Below are positions 30,983 to 41,749 of a stretch of DNA of 64,000 nucleotides, one piece after another. A program made the translations under genes and the position numbers. The stretch is from Actinomycetospora callitridis (GTDB lineage: Bacteria > Actinomycetota > Actinomycetes > Mycobacteriales > Pseudonocardiaceae). Location of the stretch: the NCBI RefSeq assembly GCF_028737265.1, contig NZ_JAQZAK010000002.1, positions 248,001 through 312,000 of the forward strand, given 5' to 3'. The notes under the pieces are model-generated. The model ran no database searches. It saw only the letters and a program-made list of their open reading frames with translations, and was not told where the DNA came from. Numbering within the stretch: the first letter of the stretch is position 1; every line of letters begins with the position of its first letter.

Positions 30983-31035
30983 GTGATCAACGGGGACTTC
31001 GCGCGCGTAGAAGCAGCGAACAGCGCGTTCGCTGC
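30983..31035 (+). repeat. 47-bp dispersed structured repeat, copy C
   Basis: Core 30989-31035 starts AACGGGGACTTCGCGCGCGT, preceded by GTGATC as in copy A. It lies 19 bases before the stop of the YyaL-like gene at 31054, inside the 172-bp space above the gene starting at 30881. Same orientation as copy A. Confidence 0.85.
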
Positions 31036-31053
31036 GGAATCCCTCGGCGCGCG

Positions 31054-33078
31054 TCAGCGGGAGAGCGCGGCGGCGAGGTCGTCGGCCGCGGTGCGGGGGC
31101 GGTCGCAGACGAAGCCGCGGCAGACGTAGGCGGCGGGCCCGCCGTCGACCAGGGGACGGTCGGCGAGCAGGGGCACGCCCTCGGCGTCGGGCTCGCCCGC
31201 GACGACCACCGAGCCGCCGGGCGCGTGGCGCCGGGCGGTGTCGGCGAGCCGGGCACGCCCGGGGGCGTCCGCGGCCACCACGGCCACCTGGAGCGGCCCG
31301 TGGGCGGCGGCCTCGGCGACGCCCAGCCAGGAGCCGGCGAACCGCGAGTGCCGGGACAGCAGGGTGCCGACGGCGTCCACCGCGGCGTCGGCGAGCTCGC
31401 GGTAGCGCGCGGACGCCTCCGGCTCGACGAGCAGCGACGCGGTGAGCAGCGCCCCGGCCAGCAGCGAGGACCCGCACGGCGTGGCGCCGTCGGTGATCTC
31501 GCGGGGCCGGGTCACCAGGGCCTCGGCGTCGTCGGCGGTGTCCCAGAAGCGGCCGGTGTACGCCCCGTCCTCGCCGACCTCGGCGAAGTGCTCGAGCGTG
31601 GTCCCGAGCAGCGAGCGGGCCTCGGAGAGCCACCGCGCCTCGCCCGTCGCCTGGTGCAGCGCGAGCAGGGCTTCGACGAGGGCGGCGTGGTCCTCGAGCA
31701 CCGCGGGGGCGTCGCCGACCTCGCCGTCCCGCGAGGTCCGGCGCAGCCGCCCGTCGACGACGTGGGTGCGCAGCAGGAGCGCGACGGCACGCCGGGCGGC
31801 GGCCAGCCACTCGCTGCGCCCGAGGGCCGCCGACGCCTCGACCAGCGCGGTGACGGCCAGCGCGTTCCACCCGGCCACGACCTTGTCGTCACGCTCGGGC
31901 TGCGGACGCACGGCGCGGGCGGCCAGCAGGGCCCGGCGGACCGCCTGCCACCGCCCCTGGTCGTCGGGATCGACGGGCATCCGCAGCGTGGATCGGCCGT
32001 GCTCGAAGGTGCCGCCGGCGGTGACCCCGAGCAGCGCCGCGGCCCACGCCCCGTCCTCGGCGCCCAGCACCTCGACGAGCTCGGCGGGGCTCCAGACGTA
32101 GGTCGAGCCCTCCTCGCCCGCGGCGTCCGCGTCGAGCGCGGAGGCGAAGCCGCCCTGGGCGGTGCGCAGGTCGCGCAGGAGGAAGGCGGCCGTCATGTCG
32201 GTGACGCGGGCGGCCGACGGGGACCCCGTCAGCCGGGCCAGGTGCGCGTAGACGCGCAGCAGCTGGGCGTTGTCGTAGAGCATCTTCTCGAAGTGCGGCA
32301 CGGTCCACGTCGCGTCGACCGAGTAGCGGGCGAACCCGCCCGCGAGCTGGTCGAACAGCCCACCGCGGGCCATCGCCTCGGCGGTGATGTCGGTCATCGC
32401 GAGCGCGTCGGAGCTGCCCGTGCGCTCGTGGTGGCGCAGCAGGAACTCCAGCACCGCCGACGGCGGGAACTTGGGCGCGCCCCCGAACCCGCCGTACTGC
32501 TCGTCGAAGTCGCCGGTCAGGGCCACGACGGCCTCGGCGAGGGTGTCGGCGTCGACGCCGGCGGGCGGCAGCGAGCGCGACACCGACGCGAGGCGCTGGG
32601 TGATCGCGCGGGCGGCGTCGCGCACCCGCTCGCCCTCGGAGCCCCACGCCCGCACCACGGCCCCGAGCAGCTGGGTGAACGACGGCATGCCCCCGTGCGG
32701 GCTCGCCGGGTAGTAGGTGCCGCAGTGGAACGGGTCGCCGTCGGGGGTCAGGAAGCAGGTCATCGGCCAGCCGCCCTGGCCGGTCATGGCCTGGGTGGCC
32801 TCCATGTAGACCGCGTCGACGTCCGGGCGCTCCTCGCGGTCGACCTTGACCGCCACGAAGTGCGCGTTGACGTACGCCGCCACCTCGGGGTCGGAGAACG
32901 ACTCGTGCGCCATGACGTGGCACCAGTGGCACGCGGCGTAGCCCACCGAGAGCAGGACGGGCACCTCACGACGACGCGCCTCGTCGAACGCCCCGGACGA
33001 CCAGGGCTGCCAGTCGATGGGGTTGTCGGCGTGTTGCCGCAGGTAGGGGCTGGTGGAGCCGGCGAGCCGGTTGGCCAT
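31054..33078 (-). CDS. YyaL-like thioredoxin-domain/glycosidase-fold protein
   Basis: 674 aa protein with an N-terminal DUF255/thioredoxin-like domain (residues 1-170) and a C-terminal (alpha/alpha)6 barrel. The start SPYLRQHADNPIDW is the family signature; the redox motif is CHWC in SVGYAACHWCHVMAHESF. KVDREERPDVDAVYM and GQGGWPMTCFLTP follow. It is related to human SPATA20 and Rv1084. Enzymatic role unknown. It lies in the same order as mycobacteria next to a small membrane gene and mca, and may have joint transcription with them. Confidence 0.92.
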   Translation of the reverse strand: MANRLAGSTSPYLRQHADNPIDWQPWSSGAFDEARRREVPVLLSVGYAACHWCHVMAHESFSDPEVAAYVNAHFVAVKVDREERPDVDAVYMEATQAMTGQGGWPMTCFLTPDGDPFHCGTYYPASPHGGMPSFTQLLGAVVRAWGSEGERVRDAARAITQRLASVSRSLPPAGVDADTLAEAVVALTGDFDEQYGGFGGAPKFPPSAVLEFLLRHHERTGSSDALAMTDITAEAMARGGLFDQLAGGFARYSVDATWTVPHFEKMLYDNAQLLRVYAHLARLTGSPSAARVTDMTAAFLLRDLRTAQGGFASALDADAAGEEGSTYVWSPAELVEVLGAEDGAWAAALLGVTAGGTFEHGRSTLRMPVDPDDQGRWQAVRRALLAARAVRPQPERDDKVVAGWNALAVTALVEASAALGRSEWLAAARRAVALLLRTHVVDGRLRRTSRDGEVGDAPAVLEDHAALVEALLALHQATGEARWLSEARSLLGTTLEHFAEVGEDGAYTGRFWDTADDAEALVTRPREITDGATPCGSSLLAGALLTASLLVEPEASARYRELADAAVDAVGTLLSRHSRFAGSWLGVAEAAAHGPLQVAVVAADAPGRARLADTARRHAPGGSVVVAGEPDAEGVPLLADRPLVDGGPAAYVCRGFVCDRPRTAADDLAAALSR

Positions 33079-33104
33079 GACGGGATCCTCGCACCGCCCG
33101 GGGA

Positions 33105-33425
33105 TCAGGACGAACCGGTCCCCGGCGGATCCGTGGTCCGGTCGGGGCGCGGGGCCGTCGGCGCCACCGGGTCGTCGGGGTCCGGCGGACCGTCATCGCC
33201 CTCGCGCGACTCCGGCGGCTCCGGGTCGAACGACGGCGGCACCTTGCGCAGCTGCTTGTTCATCGACCGGATGAGCAGCGCCGTCGCCAGCCCGAGCAGC
33301 AGGATGACGACCAGCGCGATCGGCGAGGTCTTGCCGAACTCCTCGCCGCGCTCGGACCCCGGCGGCGCGCCGGGCGGCGGTGCCGCCAGCGGCAGCACCG
33401 TCCACCACACGGCGAGGGGCGTCAT
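33105..33425 (-). CDS. Small single-pass membrane protein (Rv1083-like)
   Basis: 106 aa. A Pro-rich lead (APPPGAPPG) is followed by a hydrophobic helix ([22 protein letters not shown]) and a cytoplasmic segment [17 protein letters not shown], the conserved part of this family. The tail is Pro/Asp-rich. The ATG at 33425 overlaps the mca stop in ATGA, so the two are translationally coupled. Function unknown. Confidence 0.8.
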   Translation of the reverse strand: MTPLAVWWTVLPLAAPPPGAPPGSERGEEFGKTSPIALVVILLLGLATALLIRSMNKQLRKVPPSFDPEPPESREGDDGPPDPDDPVAPTAPRPDRTTDPPGTGSS

Positions 33426-34330
33426 GCGCCGACCCGCTCCCGGACGCCCGCGAACAGGTCGTCCCCGGGCTGCTCGTTGGTCTCCTCGGTGTCGACCAGG
33501 GAGCGCGCCAGCTCGTAGTCCTCGGTGGGCCACACACGCTGCTGCAGCTCCAGCGGCATCTGGAACCAGCGGCCGTTCGGGTCGATCTGCGTGGCGTGCG
33601 CCCGCAGCGCGTCGTCGCGGACGTGGAAGTACTCCGCGCACGTGACGCGCGTCGTCACACGCTGGCCCGGGTCGGGCCGCGAGTCGTCCCAGCGGTCGAG
33701 CCACTCCGCCCACGGCGACTCGAGCCCCGCCTCGAGCAGGGCCTCGTGGAAGGCCTGGATGCGGGCCTTGGAGAAGCCGTGCGAGTAGTAGACCTTCAGC
33801 GGCTGCCACGGCTCACCCGCGAGCGGGAAGCGCTCCGGGTCGCCCGCGGCCTCGAAGGCGGCCATCGAGACCTCGTGGCAGCGGATGTGGTCCGGGTGCG
33901 GGTAGCCGCCGTTCTCGTCGTAGGTGACGACGACGTGCGGCCGGAACTCGCGCATGACCCGCACGAGCGCCTCGGTGGGCACCTCGAGGGGCTCGAGCGC
34001 GAAGCAGCCCGGCGGCAGCGGCGGCTTCGGGTCGCCCTCGGGCAGCCCGGAGTCGATGAAGCCGAGCCAGCGGTGCGACACACCGAGGATCGCCGCGGCC
34101 TTCGCCATCTCGGCGCGCCGCGTGCCCGGCATGTCCGCGTTGACCTCGGGGATGTCCATCGCCGGGTTGAGGATGCTGCCGGCCTCGCCACCGGTGCAGG
34201 TGACGACCATGACCTCCACGCCCTCGGCGACGTAGCGGGCACAGGAGGCGGCGCCCTTGCTGGCCTCGTCGTCGGGGTGGGCGTGCACCGTCATCAGCCG
34301 CAGCGGCTGGTCGGTAGGGAGTGCGCTCAT
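33422..34330 (-). CDS. mca: Mycothiol S-conjugate amidase
   Basis: 302 aa zinc hydrolase that cleaves mycothiol S-conjugates to mercapturic acids for export, a detoxification step found only in actinobacteria that make mycothiol. The metal motif HAHPDDEAS is intact (His18, Asp20 as base, Asp21). [12 protein letters not shown] holds the third ligand His. It is the intact counterpart to the altered PIG-L gene at 46846. I choose the ATG at 34330; a longer frame runs to 34504. It shares an upstream spacer with greA. Confidence 0.95.
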   Translation of the reverse strand: MSALPTDQPLRLMTVHAHPDDEASKGAASCARYVAEGVEVMVVTCTGGEAGSILNPAMDIPEVNADMPGTRRAEMAKAAAILGVSHRWLGFIDSGLPEGDPKPPLPPGCFALEPLEVPTEALVRVMREFRPHVVVTYDENGGYPHPDHIRCHEVSMAAFEAAGDPERFPLAGEPWQPLKVYYSHGFSKARIQAFHEALLEAGLESPWAEWLDRWDDSRPDPGQRVTTRVTCAEYFHVRDDALRAHATQIDPNGRWFQMPLELQQRVWPTEDYELARSLVDTEETNEQPGDDLFAGVRERVGA

Positions 34331-34710
34331 CGTCTGTCCGGAGCCGTCCTCGTGCGTCGTTCTGGTGACTACCGAGGTGCAACACCCCGGTCGCCCTCCA
34401 TCATCCCGGGCACCCCCGACAGCCCCGCCCGCGGACCCCGCGCCACCCCCCTCTTGACACGGAAAGCGCAGGTGGGCAAGGCCCTTCACACGCACCCGAT
34501 CCACAGCGCGGCATCCTCGAACAGGTTCCCCACGACGCCCGTCGTGTTACCGTGGGGCGACACGGCCCGCATGCCGCGGGCCGTGTTTTTCCGTCTGTGG
34601 CCCCCGGGCCGCGGCACCGTCCACCCTGGCGCGGTGCCGGCAAGGCCCGTGAGGAGAACAGGCCACCGACCCGCGTCGCGCGGGCCCGGACCTCCGAGGA
34701 GTTGATCACC
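34331..34710. other. 380-bp divergent spacer between mca and greA
   Basis: No coding frame is convincing. It contains a TTGACA at 34454-34459 without a good partner -10, a TACCGT (34548-34553) that could be a -10, a CCCCACG...CGTGGGG pairing at about 34529-34557, and an intrinsic terminator (next entry). In mycobacteria this gap holds a small membrane gene (Rv1081c), which I cannot find here. Confidence 0.5.
34560..34590 (+). terminator. Intrinsic terminator in the greA leader
   Basis: CACGGCCCGC (34561-34570), loop ATGCC, GCGGGCCGTG (34576-34585), extended by A34560-T34586, followed by TTTTT (34586-34590). It points toward greA and lies 121 bases before the greA start codon. A U-run this clear is rare in such a GC-rich genome. 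Confidence 0.85.
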
Positions 34711-35205
34711 GTGACCGAGACGCAGACGCAGGTGACCTGGCTGACCCAGGACGCCCACGACCGGCTGAAGGCCGAGCTCGACGACCTCGTCGCCCAGCGT
34801 CCCGTGATCGCGCAGAAGATCAACGCCGCGCGCGAGGAGGGCGACCTCAAGGAGAACGGCGGCTACCACGCCGCCCGCGAGGAGCAGGGCGTGATGGAGG
34901 CCCGCATCCGGCACCTCCAGGAGCTCCTGCACACCGCGAAGGTCGGCGAGACGCCCACCGAGAGCGGCACCGCCGTCCCGGGCACGGTGCTCACCGTCCG
35001 CTTCGAGGGCGACAACGAGACCGAGACGTTCCTGCTCGGCTCGCGCGAGGAGGGCGCCCACGGCGACCTCGAGGTCTACTCGCCCAACTCCCCGCTCGGC
35101 TCGGCGCTGCTCGGCGCCAAGGCCGGCGAGACCGTGAGCTACGACCTGCCCGACGGCGGGTCGATGGAGGTCACGCTGATCTCCGCGGAGCCCTACAGCT
35201 CCTGA
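34711..35205 (+). CDS. greA: Transcription elongation factor GreA
   Basis: 164 aa factor that rescues backtracked RNA polymerase by stimulating transcript cleavage. The N-terminal coiled coil carries [23 protein letters not shown], with the acidic tip D/E residues needed for cleavage. The C-terminal FKBP-like domain ends in [30 protein letters not shown]. The GTG at 34711 follows GAGGAG. An intrinsic terminator in its leader suggests attenuation or a separate short RNA. It is convergent with ilvA across a 19-bp gap. Confidence 0.96.
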   Translation: MTETQTQVTWLTQDAHDRLKAELDDLVAQRPVIAQKINAAREEGDLKENGGYHAAREEQGVMEARIRHLQELLHTAKVGETPTESGTAVPGTVLTVRFEGDNETETFLLGSREEGAHGDLEVYSPNSPLGSALLGAKAGETVSYDLPDGGSMEVTLISAEPYSS

Positions 35206-35224
35206 GTCCCACGGTCCTGGGCGC

Positions 35225-36424
35225 TCACTCCGGCGCCACCTCGTACCCGGCGCCGGCCAGGTCGTCCAGGATCGCCGCCGCGTGCTCGTGGCCCCGCGCC
35301 TCCAGCGTGAGGGCCACGTCCACCGCGCCCAGCGACCTCCCGGACCCCATCAGGCGGCGGTGCTCGACGTCGACGACGTTGCCCCCGGCCGTCCCCACCC
35401 GCCGCAGCACGTCGGCGAGGTAGCCGGGGCGGTCGGGCAGGCGCACGCGCAGTGACGCGTAGCGCCCGGCGGCCACGAGGCCGCGGCGCACGAGGTCGAC
35501 GAGCATCAGCGGGTCGGCGTTGCCGCCCGACACGACCGCCACCACCGGGGTCGCCCAGCGGTCCGGGTACTCCGCGATCGCGGCGACGGCCGCCGCCCCG
35601 GCGGGCTCGACGAGCAGCTTCTCCCGCTCGAGGCTGCGCAGGACCCCGCGGGCGAGGGCCTCCTCGTCGACGGTCACGATCTCGTCGACCAGGGCCGCGA
35701 CGTGGGCGAACGTGACGTCGCCGGGCCGTGGGACCGCGATCCCGTCCGCGATCGTCGCGCCGGTGACCGTGACCGGCGCCCCGGCCGCCAGCGACGGCGG
35801 CCAGGCGGCCAGGCCCGCCGCCTGGGCCCCGACGACGTGCACCCCGCGGTCGGCCACGGCGGCGGCGATCCCGGAGATCAGCCCGCCGCCGCCGGTGCAC
35901 ACGAGGATGGTGGCGACGTCCGGCACCTGCTCGAGGATCTCGAGGCCGACCGTGCCCTGCCCGGCGACGATGTCGGGGTGGTCGAAGGGGTGGATCAGCA
36001 CCGCGCCGGTGCGCTCCGCGAACGCGCCCGCGGCCTCGAGCGTCTCGGCGAAGGTGTCGACGAGCTGCACGTCGGCGCCGTAGCCCCGGGTCGCGGCGAG
36101 CTTCGGCAGCGGCGCACCCGCCGGCATGAACACCGTCGCCCGGGTCTCGAGCAGGCGGGCGGCCAGCGCCACGCCCTGCGCGTGGTTGCCCGCGCTCGCG
36201 GCGACGACCCCCGGCGCGCGACCCTCCGGCCCGAGGCGCTCGATGCGCCGGTAGGCACCGCGAATCTTGAAGCTGCCCGTGCGCTGGAGGTTCTCGCACT
36301 TGAGCGAGACGGGTCCGCCGGCGAACCCCGAGAGCACCCGCGAGGGCGCGACCGGCGTGGTGCGCACGATCCCGGCCAGCGCGACCCGGGCGGCCTCGAC
36401 GTCCGCGCGCTCGACCAGCTCCAC
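35225..36424 (-). CDS. ilvA: Threonine ammonia-lyase with ACT domain
   Basis: 399 aa PLP enzyme deaminating threonine to 2-oxobutanoate for isoleucine synthesis. PLP lysine Lys53 is in RTGSFKIRGAYRR; the phosphate-binding loop is TGGGGLISG. The C-terminal ACT-type domain starts RVRLPDRPGYLADVLRRVG. This is the shorter (about 400 aa), single-ACT form, as opposed to the 500-aa E. coli IlvA. The GTG at 36424 gives the conserved N-terminus; the AGGAGG upstream lies 14 bases away, farther than usual, so a nearby alternative start is possible. Confidence 0.93.
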   Translation of the reverse strand: MELVERADVEAARVALAGIVRTTPVAPSRVLSGFAGGPVSLKCENLQRTGSFKIRGAYRRIERLGPEGRAPGVVAASAGNHAQGVALAARLLETRATVFMPAGAPLPKLAATRGYGADVQLVDTFAETLEAAGAFAERTGAVLIHPFDHPDIVAGQGTVGLEILEQVPDVATILVCTGGGGLISGIAAAVADRGVHVVGAQAAGLAAWPPSLAAGAPVTVTGATIADGIAVPRPGDVTFAHVAALVDEIVTVDEEALARGVLRSLEREKLLVEPAGAAAVAAIAEYPDRWATPVVAVVSGGNADPLMLVDLVRRGLVAAGRYASLRVRLPDRPGYLADVLRRVGTAGGNVVDVEHRRLMGSGRSLGAVDVALTLEARGHEHAAAILDDLAGAGYEVAPE

Positions 36425-36671
36425 GCCGACCGATCCTGCCTCCTCGCCGCGACCGCCGTCCGGGTGGTCCGGCCGCCGGTAGGCGAGCGGCGGACGGGCG
36501 GTGGCGGGGCGGTGGCGGGACCCGGCCCGTCGGCGCCGATCGAACCGTCGACCGGTCGTCGCCGAACGCCCGACGCCGATCGCCCGATCGTGCGAGCGCC
36601 TCACGCCCGCCACGCACGTCGGTAGCCTCGTGGGGGCGGCGTGAGGAATCCGCTCCAGGGGGTGAGACGGC

Positions 36672-37034
36672 ATGGCGATCGATCCGATCGGCCCGGCGCC
36701 GGGAACCTCACGGCCCCACCACACGTTCTCCGACGTGTCGGCCTCCGCCCCTACGGCTCCCCTCGCGACGGCTGCTGCGCCCGCCGCCACGGCGGACGCG
36801 GCGCCCGCGGACGGCACGCGCACGTCGCGGGTGGCCCGCGCGCTGCCCCTGCTGCTCGCCGCGCTGCTCGCGGTGGCGGCCTTCGGCACCGTCGGCAGCG
36901 CCGGGTGCGACGACCCGGGCACCTACGTCAGCACCCCGGACGGCATCGCCCTCGTCGGGGGCTGCGTGAAGCCCGGCGACATCGACCCGATGACCGACCC
37001 CTCGATGCACGACCCGGCCTCCCGCCGCGGGTAG
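36672..37034 (+). CDS. Hypothetical small single-pass membrane protein
   Basis: 120 aa I do not recognise. An Ala/Pro/Thr-rich N-terminus (about 50 residues) precedes a hydrophobic helix (LPLLLAALLAVAAFGTVGSAG). The short extracytoplasmic part has two Cys (GCDDPGTYVST and GGCVKPGDIDPM), which may form a disulphide. ATG at 36672 with GGGGTGAG upstream. Lies between ilvA (divergent) and the oxidoreductase gene (same strand). Confidence 0.55.
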   Translation: MAIDPIGPAPGTSRPHHTFSDVSASAPTAPLATAAAPAATADAAPADGTRTSRVARALPLLLAALLAVAAFGTVGSAGCDDPGTYVSTPDGIALVGGCVKPGDIDPMTDPSMHDPASRRG

Positions 37035-37089
37035 GAGCCCCGGGGGAGGAACCGCTGACGATCCCGGCCGGTGGGGCCAGGATCGGGGC

Positions 37090-37533
37090 ATGACCGCCCC
37101 GTCGTCAGACCTGCCGTTCGACCCGCGCGCCCTGCTCGCCGGGAGCCGTCTGGGCGTCCTCGCCACGATCAAGGCCGACGGCCGTCCCCAGCTCTCCCCC
37201 GTCATGCCGTTCTACGACCGCGAGGCGGGCACCCTCGCCGTGTCGATGACCGAGGGACGCGCCAAGACCGCGAACCTGCGCCGTGACCCCCGTGCTGCGC
37301 TGGAGGTCACGAGCGCCGACGGCCGGTCGTGGGCCACCGCCGAGGGCCCGGTGACGCTCGTCGGCCCGGGGACCGACCCGCACGGCCCGGAGGTCGAGAC
37401 CCTCGTCGCGTACTACCGCGCGGCGGCCGGCGAGCACCCGGACTGGGACGACTACCGCGCGACCATGGTGGCCGACCGACGCGTGCTCATGACGATGGCC
37501 GTCGAGCGCGTGTACGGCGACGCCCTGGACTGA
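37090..37533 (+). CDS. PPOX-class (F420/FMN) oxidoreductase
   Basis: 147 aa split-barrel flavin/deazaflavin reductase. The start LPFDPRALLAGSRLGVLATIKADGRPQLSPVMPFYD and MTEGRAKTANLRRDPRAALEVT are the usual pieces of actinobacterial PPOX family proteins (Rv1155-type), where the RxKxxNLRRD segment binds the cofactor phosphate. The use of F420 is likely from the family but not proven. Substrate unknown. Convergent with metB, with only 15 bp between. Confidence 0.9.
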   Translation: MTAPSSDLPFDPRALLAGSRLGVLATIKADGRPQLSPVMPFYDREAGTLAVSMTEGRAKTANLRRDPRAALEVTSADGRSWATAEGPVTLVGPGTDPHGPEVETLVAYYRAAAGEHPDWDDYRATMVADRRVLMTMAVERVYGDALD

Positions 37534-37548
37534 GCGACAGGACGGTGC

Positions 37549-38712
37549 CTACGACAGCGAGTCGAGCGCCTGGCGGACGTCGTCGACGAGGTCGTCGGCG
37601 TCCTCCAGCCCGACCGACAGGCGCACGAGGTCGGCGGGCACCTCGAGCAGCGAGCCCGCCGCCGAGGCGTGGGTCATCGCGCCGGGGTGCTCGACGAGCG
37701 ACTCGACGCCGCCCAGGGACTCCGCCAGCGTGAACACCCGGGTCGCGGCGCAGAAGTCGCGCGCGGCCTGCTCGCCGCCGGCGATACGGGCCGAGATCAT
37801 CCCGCCGAAGCGGCGCATCTGCTTCGCGGCCACCTCGTGCCCCGGGTGGTCGGCGCGGCCCGGGTAGAGCACCGAGACGACCGCCGGGTGGGCGGCGAGG
37901 ACGTCGGCGACGCGCTCGGCGTTGTCGCTGTGGCGCTCCATGCGCACGGCGAGGGTCTTGAGGCCGCGCTGGGTGAGGAAGCAGTCGAACGGCCCGGGCA
38001 CGGCGCCCATGCCGTTCTGCATGCGCCCGAGCGTCGCGTCGAGCTCGGTGTCGTCGGTGACGAGCGCGCCGCCGACGACGTCGGAGTGGCCGCCGAGGTA
38101 CTTCGTCGTCGAGTGCACGACCGCGTGCGCACCGAGCGCGAGCGGGGTCTGCAGGTACGGCGAGGCGAAGGTGTTGTCGACGACCAGCATCAGGTCGTGC
38201 TCGCGGGCCAGGGCACCGAGCGCCGCGATATCGGCGATGCCGAGCAGCGGGTTGGTCGGCGTCTCACACCAGAGGATCTTGGTGTTCGGCCGGATCGCCG
38301 CGCGCACGGCCTCGACGTCGGCGGTGTCGACCGCGGTGTACTCGACGCCCCAGTCGCAGTAGACCGTCGAGATCAGCCGGTAGGTGCCGCCGTAGGCGTC
38401 CAGCGGCATCAGCACGTGGTCGCCGGGGCGCAGCACGCCGCGCAGCAGCGCGTCCTCGGCCGCCATGCCCGACGCGAACGCCCGGGCGTGCCGGCCGCCC
38501 TCGAGCGAGGCCAGCGTCGTCTCCAGCGCGGTGCGCGTGGGGTTGCCGGTGCGCGCGTACTCGTAGCCCGAGCGCAGGCCACCGACGCCGTCCTGGGCGA
38601 AGGTGGACGTCGCGAAGATGGGGACGACGACCGAGCCCGTGGTCGGGTCGGGCTCCTGGCCGTCGTGCAGGGCGCGGGTCGAGAAACCGTTCACCTCGTC
38701 CACCCTAGGCAT
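37549..38712 (-). CDS. metB: Cystathionine gamma-synthase
   Basis: 387 aa PLP enzyme of the Cys/Met metabolism family. It condenses O-succinyl- or O-acetylhomoserine with cysteine, or splits cystathionine in related enzymes. The PLP lysine is in VHSTTKYLGGHSD; the substrate region GYEYARTGNPT is intact. It lies 7 bp downstream of cbs, so together they form a transsulfuration unit as in Rv1077-Rv1079, but without the intervening pra gene. Start ATG at 38712; the RBS is weak and a GTG slightly downstream is possible. Confidence 0.92.
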   Translation of the reverse strand: MPRVDEVNGFSTRALHDGQEPDPTTGSVVVPIFATSTFAQDGVGGLRSGYEYARTGNPTRTALETTLASLEGGRHARAFASGMAAEDALLRGVLRPGDHVLMPLDAYGGTYRLISTVYCDWGVEYTAVDTADVEAVRAAIRPNTKILWCETPTNPLLGIADIAALGALAREHDLMLVVDNTFASPYLQTPLALGAHAVVHSTTKYLGGHSDVVGGALVTDDTELDATLGRMQNGMGAVPGPFDCFLTQRGLKTLAVRMERHSDNAERVADVLAAHPAVVSVLYPGRADHPGHEVAAKQMRRFGGMISARIAGGEQAARDFCAATRVFTLAESLGGVESLVEHPGAMTHASAAGSLLEVPADLVRLSVGLEDADDLVDDVRQALDSLS

Positions 38713-38719
38713 CCCGGGT

Positions 38720-40123
<1,404 letters not shown>

Positions 40124-40244
40124 GACACCCATCCTCCGGCTTTGCCGCCCGGAGCGCCGCCCACCCCCTCGGACGTGCGAGGGATCACCCCGCCGGGAGG
40201 CGACGACGGGACCCGCCCTGGCGCGCGGCCGTAGGGTCGGCGCC

Positions 40245-41489
40245 ATGGTCGCCCCAGGCCGCGAGGCCGTCATCGTGTCCGCCGTCCGCTCGCCGATCGG
40301 CCGCGCCCGCAAGGGCTCGCTGGCCGGGATGCGCCCCGACGACCTCACCGCGCAGGTGGTGCGCGCCGCGCTCGACGCCGTGCCCGCGCTCGACCCGACC
40401 GAGGTCGAGGACCTCCTGCTCGGCTGCGGACTGCCCGGTGGCGAGCAGGGCCACAACCTCGCCCGCATCGTCGCCGTCCAGCTCGGGATGGACACCCTGC
40501 CGGGCGCGACGATCACGCGGTACTGCTCGTCGTCGGTGCAGACCGCCCGGATGGCCGCGCACGCCATCCGCGCCGGCGAGGGCGACGTCTTCCTCGCCGC
40601 CGGGGTCGAGACCGTCTCGCGGTTCGACAAGGGCAGCTCCGACAACCTGCCCGGCACGCACAACCCGCTGTTCGCCGACGCCGAGGCGCGCACGGCCGAG
40701 GTGGCCGCCGCCGGGGCGACCGAGTGGCACGACCCGCGCGCCGACGGCCTGCTCCCCGACGCGTACATCGCGATGGGGCAGACCGCCGAGAACGTGGCGC
40801 TGGCCGAGGGCGTGACGCGCGAGGAGATGGACCGCTTCGCCGCGCGCTCGCAGCAGCGGGCGGGCGCCGGTCAGGAGAACGGCTTCTGGGCGCGCGAGAT
40901 CAGTCCGGTGACGCTGCCCGACGGCTCGGTGATGGAGCACGACGACAGCCCCCGGCCGAGCACCACCTACGAGGCGCTCGCCGACCTCAAGCCGGTCTTC
41001 CGTCCGGACGGGCGCATCACCGCCGGCAACGCCTGCCCGCTCAACGACGGCGCCGCCGCGCTCGTGGTGATGTCCGCGGAGCGCGCCGAGTCCCTGGGCA
41101 TCACCCCGCTCGCGCGCATCGTCTCCACCGCCGTCAGCGCGCTCTCGCCCGAGATCATGGGCCTCGGTCCGATCGAGGCGTCGGCGCGGGCGCTGGCCCG
41201 GGCCGGGCTCGGGATCGCCGACGTCGACCTCGTCGAGATCAACGAGGCCTTCGCCGCCCAGGTCCTCCCGTCGGCGCGTGGTCTGGGGATGTCCGACGAC
41301 GACATCGAGGAGAAGCTCAACGTGCACGGCGGCTCGATCGCCGTCGGGCACCCCTTCGGCATGACCGGCGCGCGCATCGCCACGACGCTGATCAACGGCC
41401 TGCGCACCCGCGACGCGAGCCTCGGCCTCGAGACCATGTGCGTCGGCGGCGGGCAGGGCATGGCGATGGTGCTCGAGCGCCTGAGCTGA
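40245..41489 (+). CDS. fadA: Acetyl-CoA C-acyltransferase (thiolase)
   Basis: 414 aa thiolase. The nucleophile Cys94 is in TITRYCSSSVQTARM; the His and second Cys are in VGHPFGMTGARIA and TMCVGGGQGMAM. NEAFAAQ is also present. The family covers beta-oxidation thiolases and acetoacetyl-CoA thiolases; context (M. tuberculosis Rv1074c, fadA3) fits beta-oxidation. Start ATG at 40245. It diverges from cbs and is followed by the repeat island. Confidence 0.93.
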   Translation: MVAPGREAVIVSAVRSPIGRARKGSLAGMRPDDLTAQVVRAALDAVPALDPTEVEDLLLGCGLPGGEQGHNLARIVAVQLGMDTLPGATITRYCSSSVQTARMAAHAIRAGEGDVFLAAGVETVSRFDKGSSDNLPGTHNPLFADAEARTAEVAAAGATEWHDPRADGLLPDAYIAMGQTAENVALAEGVTREEMDRFAARSQQRAGAGQENGFWAREISPVTLPDGSVMEHDDSPRPSTTYEALADLKPVFRPDGRITAGNACPLNDGAAALVVMSAERAESLGITPLARIVSTAVSALSPEIMGLGPIEASARALARAGLGIADVDLVEINEAFAAQVLPSARGLGMSDDDIEEKLNVHGGSIAVGHPFGMTGARIATTLINGLRTRDASLGLETMCVGGGQGMAMVLERLS

Positions 41490-41548
41490 GCTCGCGGCGC
41501 GCCGCGGCGGGTGCGGCGCGGCGTGCGGTGGGCGTGCGGTGGGTGTCG

Positions 41549-41603
41549 GAGCGAGGGTCACCTCGACTGCGTCGGACGCAGCGAGGGCGTCCCTCGCTCG
41601 CCG
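41549..41603 (+). repeat. 55-bp direct repeat, left unit 1
   Basis: Starts GAGCGAGGGTCACCTCGACT and ends CTCGCTCGCCG, nearly the same as unit 2 below. Internal CTGCGTC-G-GACGCAG gives a 7-bp hairpin, and GCGAGGG/CCCTCGC pairs outside it. It contains GGCGTCCCTCGCT (41586-41598), the 13-mer repeated four times on the other side of the nuclease-like gene. Confidence 0.85.
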
Positions 41604-41634
41604 TCCACGGGCCCACCGGTGACGCGAGCTCGTG

Positions 41635-41689
41635 GATCGAGGGTCACCTCGACTGCGTGGGAGGCAGTCAGGGTGACCCTCGCTCGCCG
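41635..41689 (+). repeat. 55-bp direct repeat, left unit 2
   Basis: Starts GATCGAGGGTCACCTCGACT and ends with the same CTCGCTCGCCG. Nested symmetry: GAGGGTCACC (41639-41648) with GGTGACCCTC (41672-41681) and, inside, ACTGC with GCAGT. It ends 60 bases before the start of the AbiEi/nuclease-like gene. Confidence 0.85.
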
Positions 41690-41749
41690 GCCGCCGACCG
41701 CCGTCACGGTCGATGGAACCTCCGAGACCCCGGCTCCGTCGAAACCCGT

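Noticed and set aside
34454..34483. TTGACA as a housekeeping promoter for greA
   Set aside because: No TAnnnT at a 16-18 base spacing; left as an observation only.
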